From contig BSDZ01000028.1 in the NCBI GenBank assembly GCA_030268105.1, positions 124,001-188,000 of the forward strand: 64,000 nucleotides of DNA, in the 5' to 3' direction. Below the pieces are notes generated by a model, which was not told the DNA's origin, made no database searches, and saw only the letters and a program-made list of their open reading frames with translations. Numbering within the stretch: the stretch's first letter is position 1; each line of letters begins with the position of its first letter. Shown piece after piece: positions 1-11,765 of this stretch. Made by a program: the position numbers and the translations under genes. Source of the DNA: Volvox africanus (lineage: Eukaryota > Chlorophyta > Chlorophyceae > Chlamydomonadales > Volvocaceae).

Positions 1-237
1 CCCTTTTTTAATAAGGACACGGCTTTTGTAATCCATCTCTGTTTCGTACCTTGAACCTGGCAGCTGCAGAAAAATGTCAATCGGTGAATAAATAACCGAA
101 TCGAGGTCACGACAGACACCAATTAACTATCAACCGTAAACCGCATTCTTACGGCATAAATCATGTGGTAAAGTAAGATGAAGTTTCTGGCTTCCTGGAA
201 ACTCCGTTAATGTCAGATGAGAACGTTCCTTTGCATA

Positions 238-332
238 TATACACATACACATCTAGACACATACACATACACACATACACATACACACATACACATACTC
301 ATACACATACTCATACACACACCCCAACCTCA
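238..332. repeat. (ACACAT)n-type microsatellite
   Basis: Imperfect runs of ACACAT and CATACA units with occasional ACTCAT variants are directly visible. Confidence 0.9.
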
Positions 333-1449
333 AATCGAATATCCAAGTATCGCGTGCTCGTGTCAAGGCACCGCTGCGGGGTCCCCACGGCACTGTCATA
401 AAACAACGCAATGGCGCAAGAGCACCTATTGTGTCGCTGGTACGGCATTACGTCATAAAGGCACCTCACAATGACCTGTGGCACTACACAAATAACATCC
501 GCAATCCACGAGAACATTTACATGGCCACAAAACGCCACCATCGCCACCACCACACGCAAGTCACACGTGTCGGCGGGTGCCACAATCACCTCCACAGAC
601 ACCGACCTAAAGGCCTGGATCCGAGCGGAATCCAAAGTACTTGTAGCTTTCCTAATCCCAGATGCCGTACACTTCAAGATCCGACCTCAATTGACTACAT
701 AACGGACTAAGCCCGCTAAATCCGCTCACCGCCATTCGATACAGAGCCTCATCTACACTGCCGTCTTCTCCTCCTTCGACTTCGTCCCGCCGCAGCCTAT
801 GATGGCCTGAGTCTTGCAGAGCCATGTAATGGTGTCGTGTTCACATTTAATTTCCTTGAACAAAAGCAGCTTAAGTCTGTCACGACACTGTTGCCTCATA
901 CTGCTTCCAATCCGCCGGCATCCTCGAAAAAGCCACAATGGCATCCCTTGCGCCAAAACCCAACGCCATATCCTGCCGTACCGAGTCATACCGACGGAAG
1001 GAAATGTGAATAAGCTGGGGGAAGTGTCTAGGGGGAGGTTTGCGGCCGGGAACAATAAAAACCCAAGCAGCAGCAATCCTCCGTACAATCCTTCGGCCAT
1101 TGTGCAACCTTGCGTAATGTACAAATAAAGAAGAAACAAAGGCCATCGTAATTGGTAAGAATTTGTCAAAGTCAAAGTCAAAGTCGAGCACAAATGTTCA
1201 GCATTCGCGTGAGCCCCCTGCGACAACTTGTTGGTTTGTGACTTAAAACGTGCAGTGTAGCGACTGACCGAAACAAGTCGGAGTGTGTGTGTGGGAGGGG
1301 GATGAGGCAGGGGGTGTTCCCCGAGGCTCGGGAATAACAAAAATAATAGAAGAATGGGCGCAGCGATGCAGTCAATATGTGCTGTTCTGTTCTCATGGGT
1401 TGCAACGACTTTGGGACTTAGCGACCACGGAAAAGTGTCTGACAAAGTG

Positions 1450-1560
1450 CTAGACCACACAAACACAGAAAGAGAAAGACAGACAGACAGACAAACACAT
1501 ACAGACAAACAAACACAGACACACAAACAGACACAGACAGACAAACACAGACAGACAGGA
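1450..1560. repeat. ACAGACA/ACAAACA simple-sequence tract
   Basis: Interspersed ACAGACAG, ACAAACAC and AGAGAAAG units make up a purine/AC-rich microsatellite. It gives the apparent long repetitive open frames seen on both strands here. Confidence 0.9.
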
Positions 1561-1860
1561 AGAGTCTTCCCGTCTTCATCTCTCAAATGCATCTCATCTC
1601 ATCTCATCCACAACGCACCCACACGTCGGGATCACCTGCTAGAGACAGCCGTAACGGCCCGCATACCCATTAGCGGGGTCAGACCGCAACCGTAGAAATC
1701 CAACTGCTAAACCTCCTAGACGCTGGCACAGCCAACGGGGCAGCGATGGCTCGTACATGCCGCTGCATGAGCTCACCCACTTATGCAGCCCAGGTGCGGC
1801 GTGTTCGTCCGTACAGATTCGTCCTTTCATCTCATGCGGAATCAATGTACAACATGTATC

Positions 1861-4800
1861 TCAGAGCTTCGCTTTCAGAGAATCGCTCCGGAAGCTCATC
1901 AACCCACGCCACGTCCGCTCGGATGATGATGGCGGCGGAGGTGGAGGCGCCTCCACCTCCGCCGCCGATGGCGCCAATGCCGCCGCTAGCGTTGGCGGAG
2001 GTGTTGACGCACATATCGCTATCGACTTTGCCGACTCCACCGGCGTTGGCGCCGCCACCGCCGGCGGCGGCAGAGGCGGCAGCCTCTGCGCCACCATATC
2101 ACGGAACTCCCGGGCGCGGCGTAAGGCGTTGTTGACGTCAGAGCGGTTCATCGGTGACAGCGTCTGGAACAGGCGCAGAACGTCATCCAGCTCCTCACAC
2201 TCCATTATCTTCCGCCGATGAGATAACACCAAAGAGGCTAACAGGTACAGAAACAGCTCCCGTCCGAAGGCCGGCGGCGGCGGCGGCGGGTCGGCGGTGG
2301 GGCCGGCTTCCGCCGCCGTCGCCACCGCCGCGACGTCATCACCACCGCACATGGGTGCAACCCCATGGGGCTCTGCCCCGGCGACAGCTGCGGCCGACGC
2401 AACCAGCTCTACGGCGTCTTCCGACGCCGCCGCAGTACGGATCGCTGAGTCGATGACAGCCGATGGCAGCGCTCCGTTGGCCTCGGGGTCGTTCCCTTCC
2501 GTTCCAGGGTTGGCGGAGCAACAGACCGTGGGCTGGGGTCCCTCGCCGCGGCCAGTGGCCGCATCGTCACCGCTGCACCCAGCTACCACTGCCTCCCCCG
2601 GCGCCACTATCCCGGACCCAGCTCCCAGCTCCGCCCCATCGCAGCTAAGCGCAGAAGTCAAGCCCGCGGCACTGACGTCTTCTACTGCTCGTGGCGGGCA
2701 ATCGGCGAACCCCTCGCTGTAGCTCGCAGCTGCCGCGCGGCCCTGGAGCGACCCCTGGGTCGTCACTTCGGCGACTGAAACTTGCACTGATGGCGCGAGC
2801 GCTGCTTCTGCCGCGTTGCCGTTGGGATCAACGGTGGTCCAAGCCATCAAAGCAGACGCGCATGCATCTTCGGCCGGCGGCGAGGTGTCAAGCTCAACCG
2901 CTGGAGCTGCCGCCGTCCCCGCTCCCCGCTCGAGACCGCCAAGCAATTCGCATGAGCCCCGCAAAGCCGCACTAGCAGCTGCCACGCCGCCGCTGCCAAA
3001 TGGGCCTGCTGGGACATCCTTCGCAAAACCCGCAACGCCATCATTCTCTACCGCCGTACAACTCCCCCGTTCGAAATACCTACTCCCTGCTCCTTCCACC
3101 CGGGGTACGGCAAGATCCACACCTCCATCCTTCGCGCTCCCCTCCTCCTCCCGCTCTCCGAGGCCTTCATGGCAAACTGCTTGCCTGAATGACGCCACTC
3201 CTACCCGCCAGATCTTTGACGTATAGCTGCCAGATTCCGACAAGTCCACTGTGCCAGCCTCCGCCACGCGGCTCTGGTCAGTCGGGTTACGCCGTACTGG
3301 CCGCTGCTGCACCAACGCCTCTAGAAGGTCATCCGCCCACAGCTGCTCCCACAGGCGCACCGCCAACTCGGCGGAAAGCTCCCGGCGCATCTGAGCCGCC
3401 ACCATTCGGTGAGCGAAGTGGCAGTGGTCGGCGTGAAGAGCTGCCAAGTGCGCGCCCAGTTGCGGGTCAAGCGCTGCCAGAAGCGACCCAAGAGTCGCTA
3501 GGCGCTCGAAGACGCCATCGGAACGCGGCAGGAAGTTTGCGCGGACCTGGGATGTGATGGCGGGTTGACCGAGGGAATACGGTGGGAGAGTGGGAGAGGG
3601 GGAGAGGGGGAGAGAGGGAGAGAGGGAGAGTAGGAGAGAGGGAGAGTGGGAGAGAGGAAGAGAGGGAGAGTGGTGAGTGAGAGGGGAGAGAGGGGAGGCG
3701 AACATCGAAACGCTGGTAAGAGGGGAGAGAGGAGGGGGTTAAATGTTACACGATGTTTACCTCCCTGAAACTTGAGCCAGGTTTTATTTGGATTTCTCAT
3801 GGATCCGGAATTTGAATCCATTCCATCTGTGGACGACAGTCGAGACCGGTACGGAGGCAGCAAACGCGCGAGCGCCCCCTCACTGACCTCGAGTGCTAGA
3901 GCTGATGGCCATAATAACCTTTTCTACCCTGCCGTACCTTGCCCATGAACCGTACAAAACACCAGAAGGCCATGACGTCATCCTCGAGCAGCAGCACAAA
4001 TGGCAGCGCTAGATCCGACATCCTGTACGGGAGATACACATCGTGTCGTGCACATAGGGTTTAAGCTAGAGCATCAGGACGGGTAGGCAAAAGCCAGTTG
4101 AGCAGTTAGGCAAGAGCTAGCTGGGCCGCCAGCTCCCAAGAGCCCGTGGGCCGGGCCGTCCCCCTCCCATCGCCCTCTCCCCACCGCGGATTCCCCATTC
4201 CTGGGCTCAACTTACCCTTGGCAGTACCCTAGAGCAGGGTCATGCACCGCATAAGCCGACAGCAGCATCACGAGCCTTTCTACCAGCCGCATTTGCCCAT
4301 CCGTGAAGTGAGTCACGTGGTCAAGGTGGAAGCGCGCCAGCGCGCTCACATATGGCCAGCTGCCACTGGCGGCGGAGGCGGCGCTGCAGCTGTATCCATC
4401 GCCGCCGCTGCCACAGCAGCAGCCGACAGCTCCGGCTCCGCCGGCGGTGGAGGCCGCTGCATGGATCGCTGCAAAGCCCCTGGAGGTTCCGCCCTCAGAG
4501 GCATGGCGCGGTGTGCTAGTGACGCTGGGAAGGCTGGATGGAGTGGGAACGCAATAGTCGCCGTGCTGACCCGCTACGGCGCCGCTGCTGCCGTGGCCGG
4601 CCGGGGCGTCATTTTGATGTAGCGGCGACGAGGGGCACGATGACGACGACGACGACGACAACGCTACAGCCAGGCGCGGTGATGTTAATGTGAGAACGGA
4701 GACTGGCTGCCGCATGCGGTTCGAGAAGGCCGCCCACCGAGAAGCAAAGCTTGAGCTGCCGACCCGCGGGTCAGTGCGCGCCGCCGCCACCCCACTGCTG

Positions 4801-7700
4801 GCGTCCGTGACCGCGGCGCACACACTGGGGGCGACGAGGTGTAAGCTTTCGGTAGACATTTCGTACACCGGCCGGCCCAGGTGCGTGTCGCATGCGCCTC
4901 CATCGATGATGACGGGAGCAGGGCCGTCGCCGTCGCAGTGTGCACATTCATTTTCGCCGTCACTAGCTGGGGCTGTTGCCGCCGAGCTACCGAAATCGTC
5001 ACTAACATCGCAAAGCGCAGGCGGCGGAGTTTGATCCTCGATGCCAGACGATGAAGTTTCCGCTGCTGCTGCTGCTTCCACTGCCTCTACTCCGTTGCTC
5101 TTTACAGAGCTCAACATGCTACAGTCGTCCCTACTGTTACTGCTACTGTTGCCAAGGCCGAGTTCCAGAGGGCTACCCCATAGCGTCTCTACAAAGCCGT
5201 CCACTATCTCCGAAACCGGCTGCTCTGAAACCCCCTGTCCATGCTGGAGCTGTCCCGGGAGCCCCGAAACATCGCACAGCCGTAAAGAGACTGGCTCCTG
5301 CATTCCCAGAGAGGAAACCAACTTGGCTGCCGCCGCCGGCGGCGCCGCTGGAATTTCGATCGGCGGTTTGGTTCCAGAAACATCTGAAATCTCCTGCTGC
5401 TCCTGCTCCCGTCCTTGCGACTGTCGTAGTTGCTGCTGCTGCTCCTGCTGTTGTTGTTGTTGTTGTTGTTGCTGCTGCTGCTGCCGTGCAGCACGAGATG
5501 CCTGATATTCCTCTACCTTTTCCCTAAACCAGCTTGTAAGGCGACTGCCGCCGCCACCGCCGCCACTCGCCGCACATGGATTCGGAGCGGGGACGGCAGG
5601 GGCAGGGGCAGCGGTGCCGTCGCCGCTGAAATTGCTCAGTCCACTCAGTGTCGGCGCTGCCGCTGCTGGCAGTAGCCCAGATGCTGCGGGGGTGCCGGCT
5701 GGGGTGGTGTCGCCGCCACTGCCAAGCCCCGTGAAACCTAAGCCGCGCAAGCTTACCGTTAATCCATTGACGCCGCCGCTACCGCTGCTGGTGGAGGCAG
5801 CAGCCAGCGGCGTCGCCCCGGGCAACTGCAACTTCTTAAAATCCACACGAACCGCGTCCATTGCAATAGACTGTTGGGCTTCCCAATACGGTCGTAGCTC
5901 CGGCGGCACGTCCGTACGGCTGACGTGTCCCAAAAACGACGCCTCGGAGGCGGGTGTAAGCGCAGCAGCGGCGGTGGCACCGTTGCCTCCTCCAAGCCCC
6001 TCCTCTTCCCATTTCCCATCCAAAGCTGACACCGCCGCTGCATCATCCTCTGCCGCAGCCACCACCTTCCTCCAGCTTCCATCATCCATGCAGGGCATCT
6101 GGATCTGCATCGTGGTGGGTACAGGAGGCAGCAGCTCCGTACAGCAGCGGCTATCGCCAGCAGCGTTGCCGGCGGCGGCACCGCCGCCCGATGACGTTCC
6201 CAGGGGGCCCCCTGCGATGGCGGGGGACTTGCTGATATATAGGGGGCTAGCGCTGGCGCTGGTTGTGTTGCTGGGGGACTGGAGTGGTGGTCCGCAGCAG
6301 CTGCTGGACGCGCGGGCGCTGCGGCGGCTGGAGCTGGTCGCCTCCAGACATGCTGCCTCCAGCTCCTGGCGGACCGCACGTGTGTCCGTGAGGTGGAGCA
6401 GTAAGTCGTGAGATGTCACAGATCCGCGACGAGGAGCAAAGCATTCAAATAAAAAGAGCGAAGGCCCAGTAGCGACAGAGGCAGTGAGGACAGTGACAGG
6501 AAGGTGGTATTGGCATGTGTCGTCAGACACACGCCCTCAGTTGCGAGCTCAGGGGTCGGGGTAATGCGTCACTCGGAGGAGGTTTGTCGGGGTCATGGCC
6601 CCGTGCCCCGACCGTGAACGGCACCGGCCAGGTGGCAGCCCCGGGGGAAAAAGGGGCCTCAAGAATGCAAAGGGGGATGTGTGTGTGTGTGTGTGCGTGT
6701 GTGCATGTGTGTGTGCGTGTGCATGTGTGTATGTGCGTGTGCTTGTGTGTGTGTATGGACGGGCCACTTAAGCGAGATTACCCAGCTATCTTCCTCCAGG
6801 GCCTCACCTGGCAGCGGCGTAGCAGTCCCTCGAAGGCCTCACGGAGCCCCTTGTACGAATCCGAGCGGTGCTCGTATGTTTCATCCCCGCTGTATACACC
6901 GAGCAACAACGGCCATACCTCGGGACGAGCATCCGGCTCCAGTCCCTGTGGTGAAAACAGATTGCGCGTACGTGTGTGTAAGTGTGCGTCTGTATGCGTA
7001 ATTGTGTTTGTGAGTACAAAAGAGTCCCACGTACATTCTCTATAGTGTTCGTTAAAAACGGAGTTCACAGCTGCGGAGTAATGTGTCGGAAAGGAAAGCG
7101 TGTTGCCCATGCTTATAGTGGCCTGCCTCTGCTCAAGGGCCCATGGGCTTTTGTGCCGGGGTCGTTGTAAAAGCCCCTGCTAGGCTAGCAGCCCAAGGGC
7201 TCACAGACCCGTGTGAGTCCGCATTTTTACCTTAACCGTGACTAAGCGGAATGGATAGATAATTTGATGAATTACTCTGGCCTTGAACCTCAACTACGAT
7301 TGTGAGCTTGTGGGGTTAACGACCTTGGTCGCAACCTAGCGTTGGCTACAGTCACCCAGAATCCTCACCTTCTCAGCAACGCGTTGCAGCAGAGCTTCGA
7401 GGTCCAAAACAGTGCCATCCTCACCAACTGCCGATTTGTAATGGGAAAGCCCAAGAGGCGATCTGCATTTGTCAGATTTATAGATATAGTGAGTATAATT
7501 ATAATGTTCTCGGCTGGGTGACTCAATTACAACGGATGGGTGACATCATCCCCGTACCTGAGCTTAGCCGCAATATGTAAAGTGAAAGCAAACGCAGCGG
7601 CTGCAGCCACGGCACCAAAGCCGACTGTGGTGCCCGTACCACCTGCGTTCTCGACCCCGCCCGTTCCCGGTCGCCTGCTACTGGGAAATCCTAACGTCAT
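1861..7700 (-). CDS. TBC-domain Rab GTPase-activating protein with large insertion
   Basis: Six exons (7700-7558, 7462-7369, 6945-6808, 6365-4216, 4022-3938, 3546-1861) join in frame into about 1431 residues. The exon 4 acceptor at 6365 is the least certain. TBC proteins stimulate GTP hydrolysis by Rab GTPases in membrane traffic. The domain starts in exon 3 (GLEPDARPEVWPLLLGVY). The Arg-finger motif IAMDAVR (IxxDxxR) lies near residue 298, and the Gln-finger motif GYCQGMSDL spans exons 4 and 5 near residue 841. Exon 6 continues the fold (HFAHRM, LRLF-type helices) and ends in RELFLYLLASLV-like helices, then low-complexity sequence. Between the two fingers lies a Ser/Ala/Gly-rich insertion with a poly-Gln run (around 5445-5490). 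The order resembles TBC1D15/17-like proteins. The start is ATG at 7700, followed by a short hydrophobic Ala-rich segment that could anchor it. The gene is divergent from RPL13a. Confidence 0.88.
3583..3735. repeat. GA-rich simple repeat in TBC intron 5
   Basis: GGGAGA and GAGAGT units on the plus strand, that is, a long CTCTCC pyrimidine tract in the sense of the minus-strand gene. It lies just upstream of the exon 6 acceptor at 3547-3549. Confidence 0.85.
6676..6762. repeat. (TG)n microsatellite in TBC intron 3
   Basis: TGTGTG runs interrupted by CGTG and CATG lie inside the intron between TBC exons 3 and 4. Confidence 0.9.
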
Positions 7701-8266
7701 TGCATTTGGGGCTTAGGATATTTGAGTTCAGAATGATGATTAAATAATTTTCCCTAGCAAACGGGGGCCACACCGGGCCCCTGACAGGTAACAATTGAAG
7801 CACAAGGTGCCCTCTCCAATACGCCGTTTCCGACAATTAGAACCCATATCTGCAAGAATCTCAATCAGTTGGATGCGTCAAGCATCATCGCGTCTTGCAA
7901 GAAGCTATCGCGACACAACAGCTTAAGGGGTCACAGGCACACAATGCACCAATTTGAGCAGCTACCTAAATATTGCTTAAACGATGTATCAGGAGTTGCT
8001 GGCGTTATTGCTGAAACCATTTTTGGTGCATTTCTTTGTTCATTAGCCGTACAATGCGTAGGGCCTATTTGGACTTACTTTCGCTGCTTCCTACTAGGCC
8101 GGGGTTCACTTGAACCCTCTCTCTCTTTGCCCCTTGCGGCTTTAGTTGCAAGAACGATGCCGAAGGTCCGTAATTTAGCTCATGTTCACTAGCCTTCTGG
8201 AGGGTGCGGCGCCGGCGGCAACGCTCCCCTACAGTACGCTGACTCTTGCGCTCTTTGAACTGATTT
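7701..8266. promoter_or_regulatory. Shared divergent 5' region of the TBC and RPL13a genes
   Basis: The 566 bp separate the ATG of the minus-strand TBC gene (7700) from the ATG of plus-strand RPL13a (8267). No coding exon is evident. A CT-rich stretch lies near 8119-8135, on the RPL13a side. That both promoters lie here is inferred from gene layout; no TATA box or defined motif is claimed. Confidence 0.5.
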
Positions 8267-10095
8267 ATGCAGACGGTGGTCATCGACGGGCGGGCCCACA
8301 TGCTGGGCCGCCTGGCCTCTGTTGTGGCCAAGCAGATTCTGAGTGGGCAGCAAATTGTGAGCAACACGCCAAGAGTTGTATTATTAGCTGCTATGACTTC
8401 ATTCTTCTACTTAATCGTGCAACTAGGTTTACGTCCCTGAGTACTTGTTATTTTTAGCTTTGGTTCAGCCGCCGGCTCAACCTTCTCGCGATAGCTCCAG
8501 CAGCATGCGTTGAGCGGAAAGTAAGCATTCGAGGTATATCTTTAGGTGATGTTCAAATTGGTGTGGCTTGAACATTGCAGGTCGTGGTCCGGGCCGAGGA
8601 CATTACCGTCTCGGGCGGCCTTGTGCGTCAGAAGATGAAATATGACCGGTTTCTGCGCAAGCGGATGAACACCAACCCAACCCGTGGCCCATTCCACTTC
8701 CGTGCGCCGTCCCGCATTTTCTGGAGGACTGTGCGCGGGTGCGTAAATGAACTCTTGAATAGTTCCTGAAGGTTGGGCTGGGCCGTGAACTGAGGAGATA
8801 TTAGTTGACTTGTCGAGCCGCTAAGCTGTGGGCAGGGGCTCTGGCAGGGCCACATTCAGAGGTTCTGGGTTGGTACCCCTGGTATTGGACGCCCACACCC
8901 AGCTTGCCCTGGCCTGCACAGCACGGACATACCGGCAGGAAGTGCTCCTGCAGCGCAAAGAGTAGCAGTGGGGGTGTCCACTTCCAGCAGGTCAGCCCTG
9001 TCCGGATTTAAGTCAAGCTTTTGTGTGGGGGCGCAGTTCTTGGCGCCCCATGCGTTTGAACCCCTGCTCTGAAGAGGGAGTCACTATTAGTCTCCACTCT
9101 GACACAGATCAGAATGACAGCGGTGCACGGAGAGTCGACGCTGGCTCGTGGCAGAGCAGCGATGTGCAATCCTTTGCTGGACTTTTTTATTTTTGATTGC
9201 GGAGCCCTTTTAGCGCCACATCCCTCCGGTGCCGCTGTACAGCTATCTTTCAAAACCGCATCGCGAGTGCCAACGATCTGCAGCTGATGGCATGCCATAT
9301 GGCGCTGAGCATGCCTAGGAGGGGGCTTAATTTCAGCTTCTTGGCATTATACATTGGCCATCCTCTAAGCAGAGCTCGTTGCCATTCTTGATGCAATCCG
9401 TGCGTTTTTCGTTGAGGAACGAAAATGTGTGCATCGATTTTAAGTGTCGAATATCTTACATTGAGATCATCCCTGTCGTAACTGCGGCCCCTTCCCCTAC
9501 AGCATGATCCCGCACAAGACTCCCCGAGGTGCTGCTGCACTGGAGCGCCTCAAGGTTTTTGAGGGTGTACCGCACCCGTACGACAAAGTGAAGCGCATGG
9601 TTGTGCCGGACGCGCTCAAGGTGCTGCGGCTGCAGCATGGGCACCGTTACTGCAAGCTGGGCGAGCTGTCGGCAGCGGTGAGTTTGTGGGCAACATCAAC
9701 ACCTTCATGATCCACTTAATGCCTTGCTTAAGTGGATCATGATGATGCACGTAGCCAGAGGGCTTTTGGGACACCCTGCTTCATGAATTGTCATTTGCTC
9801 GCTCCCTTCACCAGTAATTTGTGCAGTCGGGATCAGTTTGGCGTAAAACACTGGAGGGATTCAAGGGTGGCTAGATGCGTGTCGGTATGTCCCAGTTACA
9901 GTGGACCGCTCGTCTTGTTTCGTTCTGCATCATCCAACTGCTGGCCTGTGCCACCCTTCACAGGTTGGCTGGAAGCACCAGGCTGCCGTGGCTGAGCTGG
10001 AGGAGAAGCGTAAGGCCAAGGCTAAGGCCTTCTACGTGGCCAAGAAGAAGCTGATTGCGCTGCGGGCAAAGGCCGCTGCCCAGGTTAAGGCATAA
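8267..10095 (+). CDS. RPL13a: 60S ribosomal protein L13a (uL13)
   Basis: Four exons (8267-8356, 8581-8738, 9503-9677, 9964-10095) join in frame into 184 residues, slightly shorter than the roughly 200 of animal L13a. The protein is a structural component of the large cytosolic ribosomal subunit. Family landmarks are plain: [19 protein letters not shown] at the N-terminus, [20 protein letters not shown] with [16 protein letters not shown] across exons 2 and 3, [14 protein letters not shown], then VGWKHQ and a Lys/Ala-rich C-terminus. All introns are GT-AG with matching phases. The start is the first ATG before the conserved VVIDGR. The CAG overlapping this ATG could in principle be an acceptor, but no upstream exon of matching phase was found. 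Confidence 0.96.
9705..9742. repeat. Perfect 15-bp hairpin in RPL13a intron 3
   Basis: TCATGATCCACTTAA (9705-9719) is followed after 8 nt by its exact reverse complement (9728-9742). It begins 28 nt after the exon 3 donor. Confidence 0.85.
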
Positions 10096-10142
10096 ACCCG
10101 CTACGCAAGCCAGCAAGGAGAGAGCGGTGTCATGTGGTGCCT

Positions 10143-10147
10143 TTGTA
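10143..10147 (+). promoter_or_regulatory. Candidate polyadenylation signal TGTAA of RPL13a
   Basis: TGTAA, the usual polyadenylation motif of chlamydomonadalean algae, occurs 48 nt after the stop codon. The assignment rests on motif and position only. Confidence 0.5.
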
Positions 10148-11765
10148 ACCCCCACACTGTGAGGGAGTGCTCGACTCTGTCCCAGACTCTCCTTGCATGC
10201 ATGGGCGGGATCTGGTACTCTTTTCCAATACCATGTTGCGGGGTGGCCAGTCTTCACACAGACGTACATCCCAGCAGTTTCATTTCAATGCATATTAGCC
10301 TCGGTTGGTGGACGAGATTCAGTACATCGAACAGCAGCAGCAGTTGTACCTAGAGATCATGACAGTGGAACACATTTTCCCATAAGACATTTGACTTCTG
10401 GTGTGTATTATCAAGCTCCCAGAATCGAGCTGGATTTTGGGATCAAAGCTCGGATGTGTTGGGAACCCGAAACAACAAATACCTCAAATGAAACTCAAGG
10501 GGGAGCTCGTTCCGGTGTTTAATAAATACTATGGCAGTTGCGCACGTTGTGAGAAATGCACCATGCGTGAAGATCTTGGAATGGAGTGAACGACACTAGC
10601 ATTCGTTTGGGTTATCTTCACCAACAGTATTCAGCCACAAGGCAACACTTCCTACGCCGGATTGTACCAGGCACCCAGCAAGATGGCTTCCCTACGCGAC
10701 GCGCATCATCAGTAAAGAGCGTCATCCACAAAGCTAGACAAATTAAGCTCAGTAGTCAATGCCAGGCCCAACCTCACACCTCAGTCTCATTCCAACCTTA
10801 TCCGTAACTAATCCTTCAAGCACTTGCGCGTTCCCCAACACCACTCCGCCAGGCCCTCAACCCAACTTCTCAAGAAACCTAACTCTGCCTTTTCCATCCC
10901 TCTCCGCAATACCACGCTCATCCCACATCTTTGTCACTTCCCTACCTTCAGTCTTGGCTCCATGGCACTGTGACCCCCACTCCCTGTATTCCCCCACTTG
11001 GAAAGTACATCACAGCCCCTTTGTTCAAACCCGCCTCAAACCTGCACTCCTTTCCTGATGCCTGCCGCTCTGCACCCCCGCACCCCCGCTCTGCCCTCCC
11101 TTGATAGTATTCTACAAGCATTCCCCGAGCTTTCCAAATCTAGAAGGCAGGCGTCGAGGCAGGACGTGTGGGGTGACTATTAAAGCCCCATCCTCCAACA
11201 GATTGTATGTCGCAAGTCCTCCCGCCAAACGCTTAATTACCGGAGGGGTGTCAAGAATCTGCGCACCCCCTGGTCGATATGGATCGTATAAGGCGTGAAT
11301 AAGGCTGATCGTAAGGCTGATGCGAGCTGACTGGGAGCAGACTTGATTGCGTTGTTCATCTGCCAGATTCTCCTGGACGCTGTTGGTCAATGAGCGCTGA
11401 ACCCCAAAAAACATCTGATTGTTGAAGTCGAATGGCGTGAATGAATACGGGCCTTAATCCTCTTTCACAGTAGGCAGGAGCTGGGCTCAACCCACAGCTG
11501 GGCTCAGCCCAGCCACAGATTAGTGCGCTGCTCGTGGAGAATATGCCACCAAAGAAAACTAGCACTGACAACGAATGGTATGTTCACAGCGCTCCTGACG
11601 GTTTCCTGTGCTCTCCAGAATGTTCCCCATAACCCCAGAGGGGGTCCCACCCCTTCCCTCCCCACACGCCCTCCTTTACGTCATGCAGTTCCCAGCCCGT
11701 GCGTCCCTCTTGTGGCTGCATTCACTCTCTGGGTCCCCGACACCCTTTCCGCCCTCCAAATCGTG
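10148..11765. other. Intergenic stretch between convergent RPL13a and BASS genes
   Basis: No gene recognised. The short open frames are proline/serine-rich products of C-rich sequence and have no splice-supported homology. It holds the 3' ends of the two convergent genes. Confidence 0.55.

Larger units (their letters stand above)
1..1860. other. Non-coding stretch downstream of the TBC gene
   Basis: I see no gene here. The stretch carries two simple-sequence tracts (about 238-332 and 1450-1560) and presumably the 3' untranslated region of the minus-strand TBC gene next to its stop codon. The short open frames lack splice-supported homology. Confidence 0.6.

Noticed and set aside
5614..6411. 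265-residue plus-strand open frame
   Set aside because: Antisense shadow of the Ala/Ser-rich insertion of the TBC gene, with no splice support or homology.
8182..8457. Upstream exon of RPL13a starting MFT at 8182
   Set aside because: No donor of the right phase links it to the conserved VVIDGR frame. The ATG at 8267 is sufficient.
9739..9745. Possible box C/D snoRNA in RPL13a intron 3
   Set aside because: A C-box-like ATGATGA is present, but no CTGA D box or terminal stem is found at suitable spacing. Kept only as a weak finding about the hairpin.
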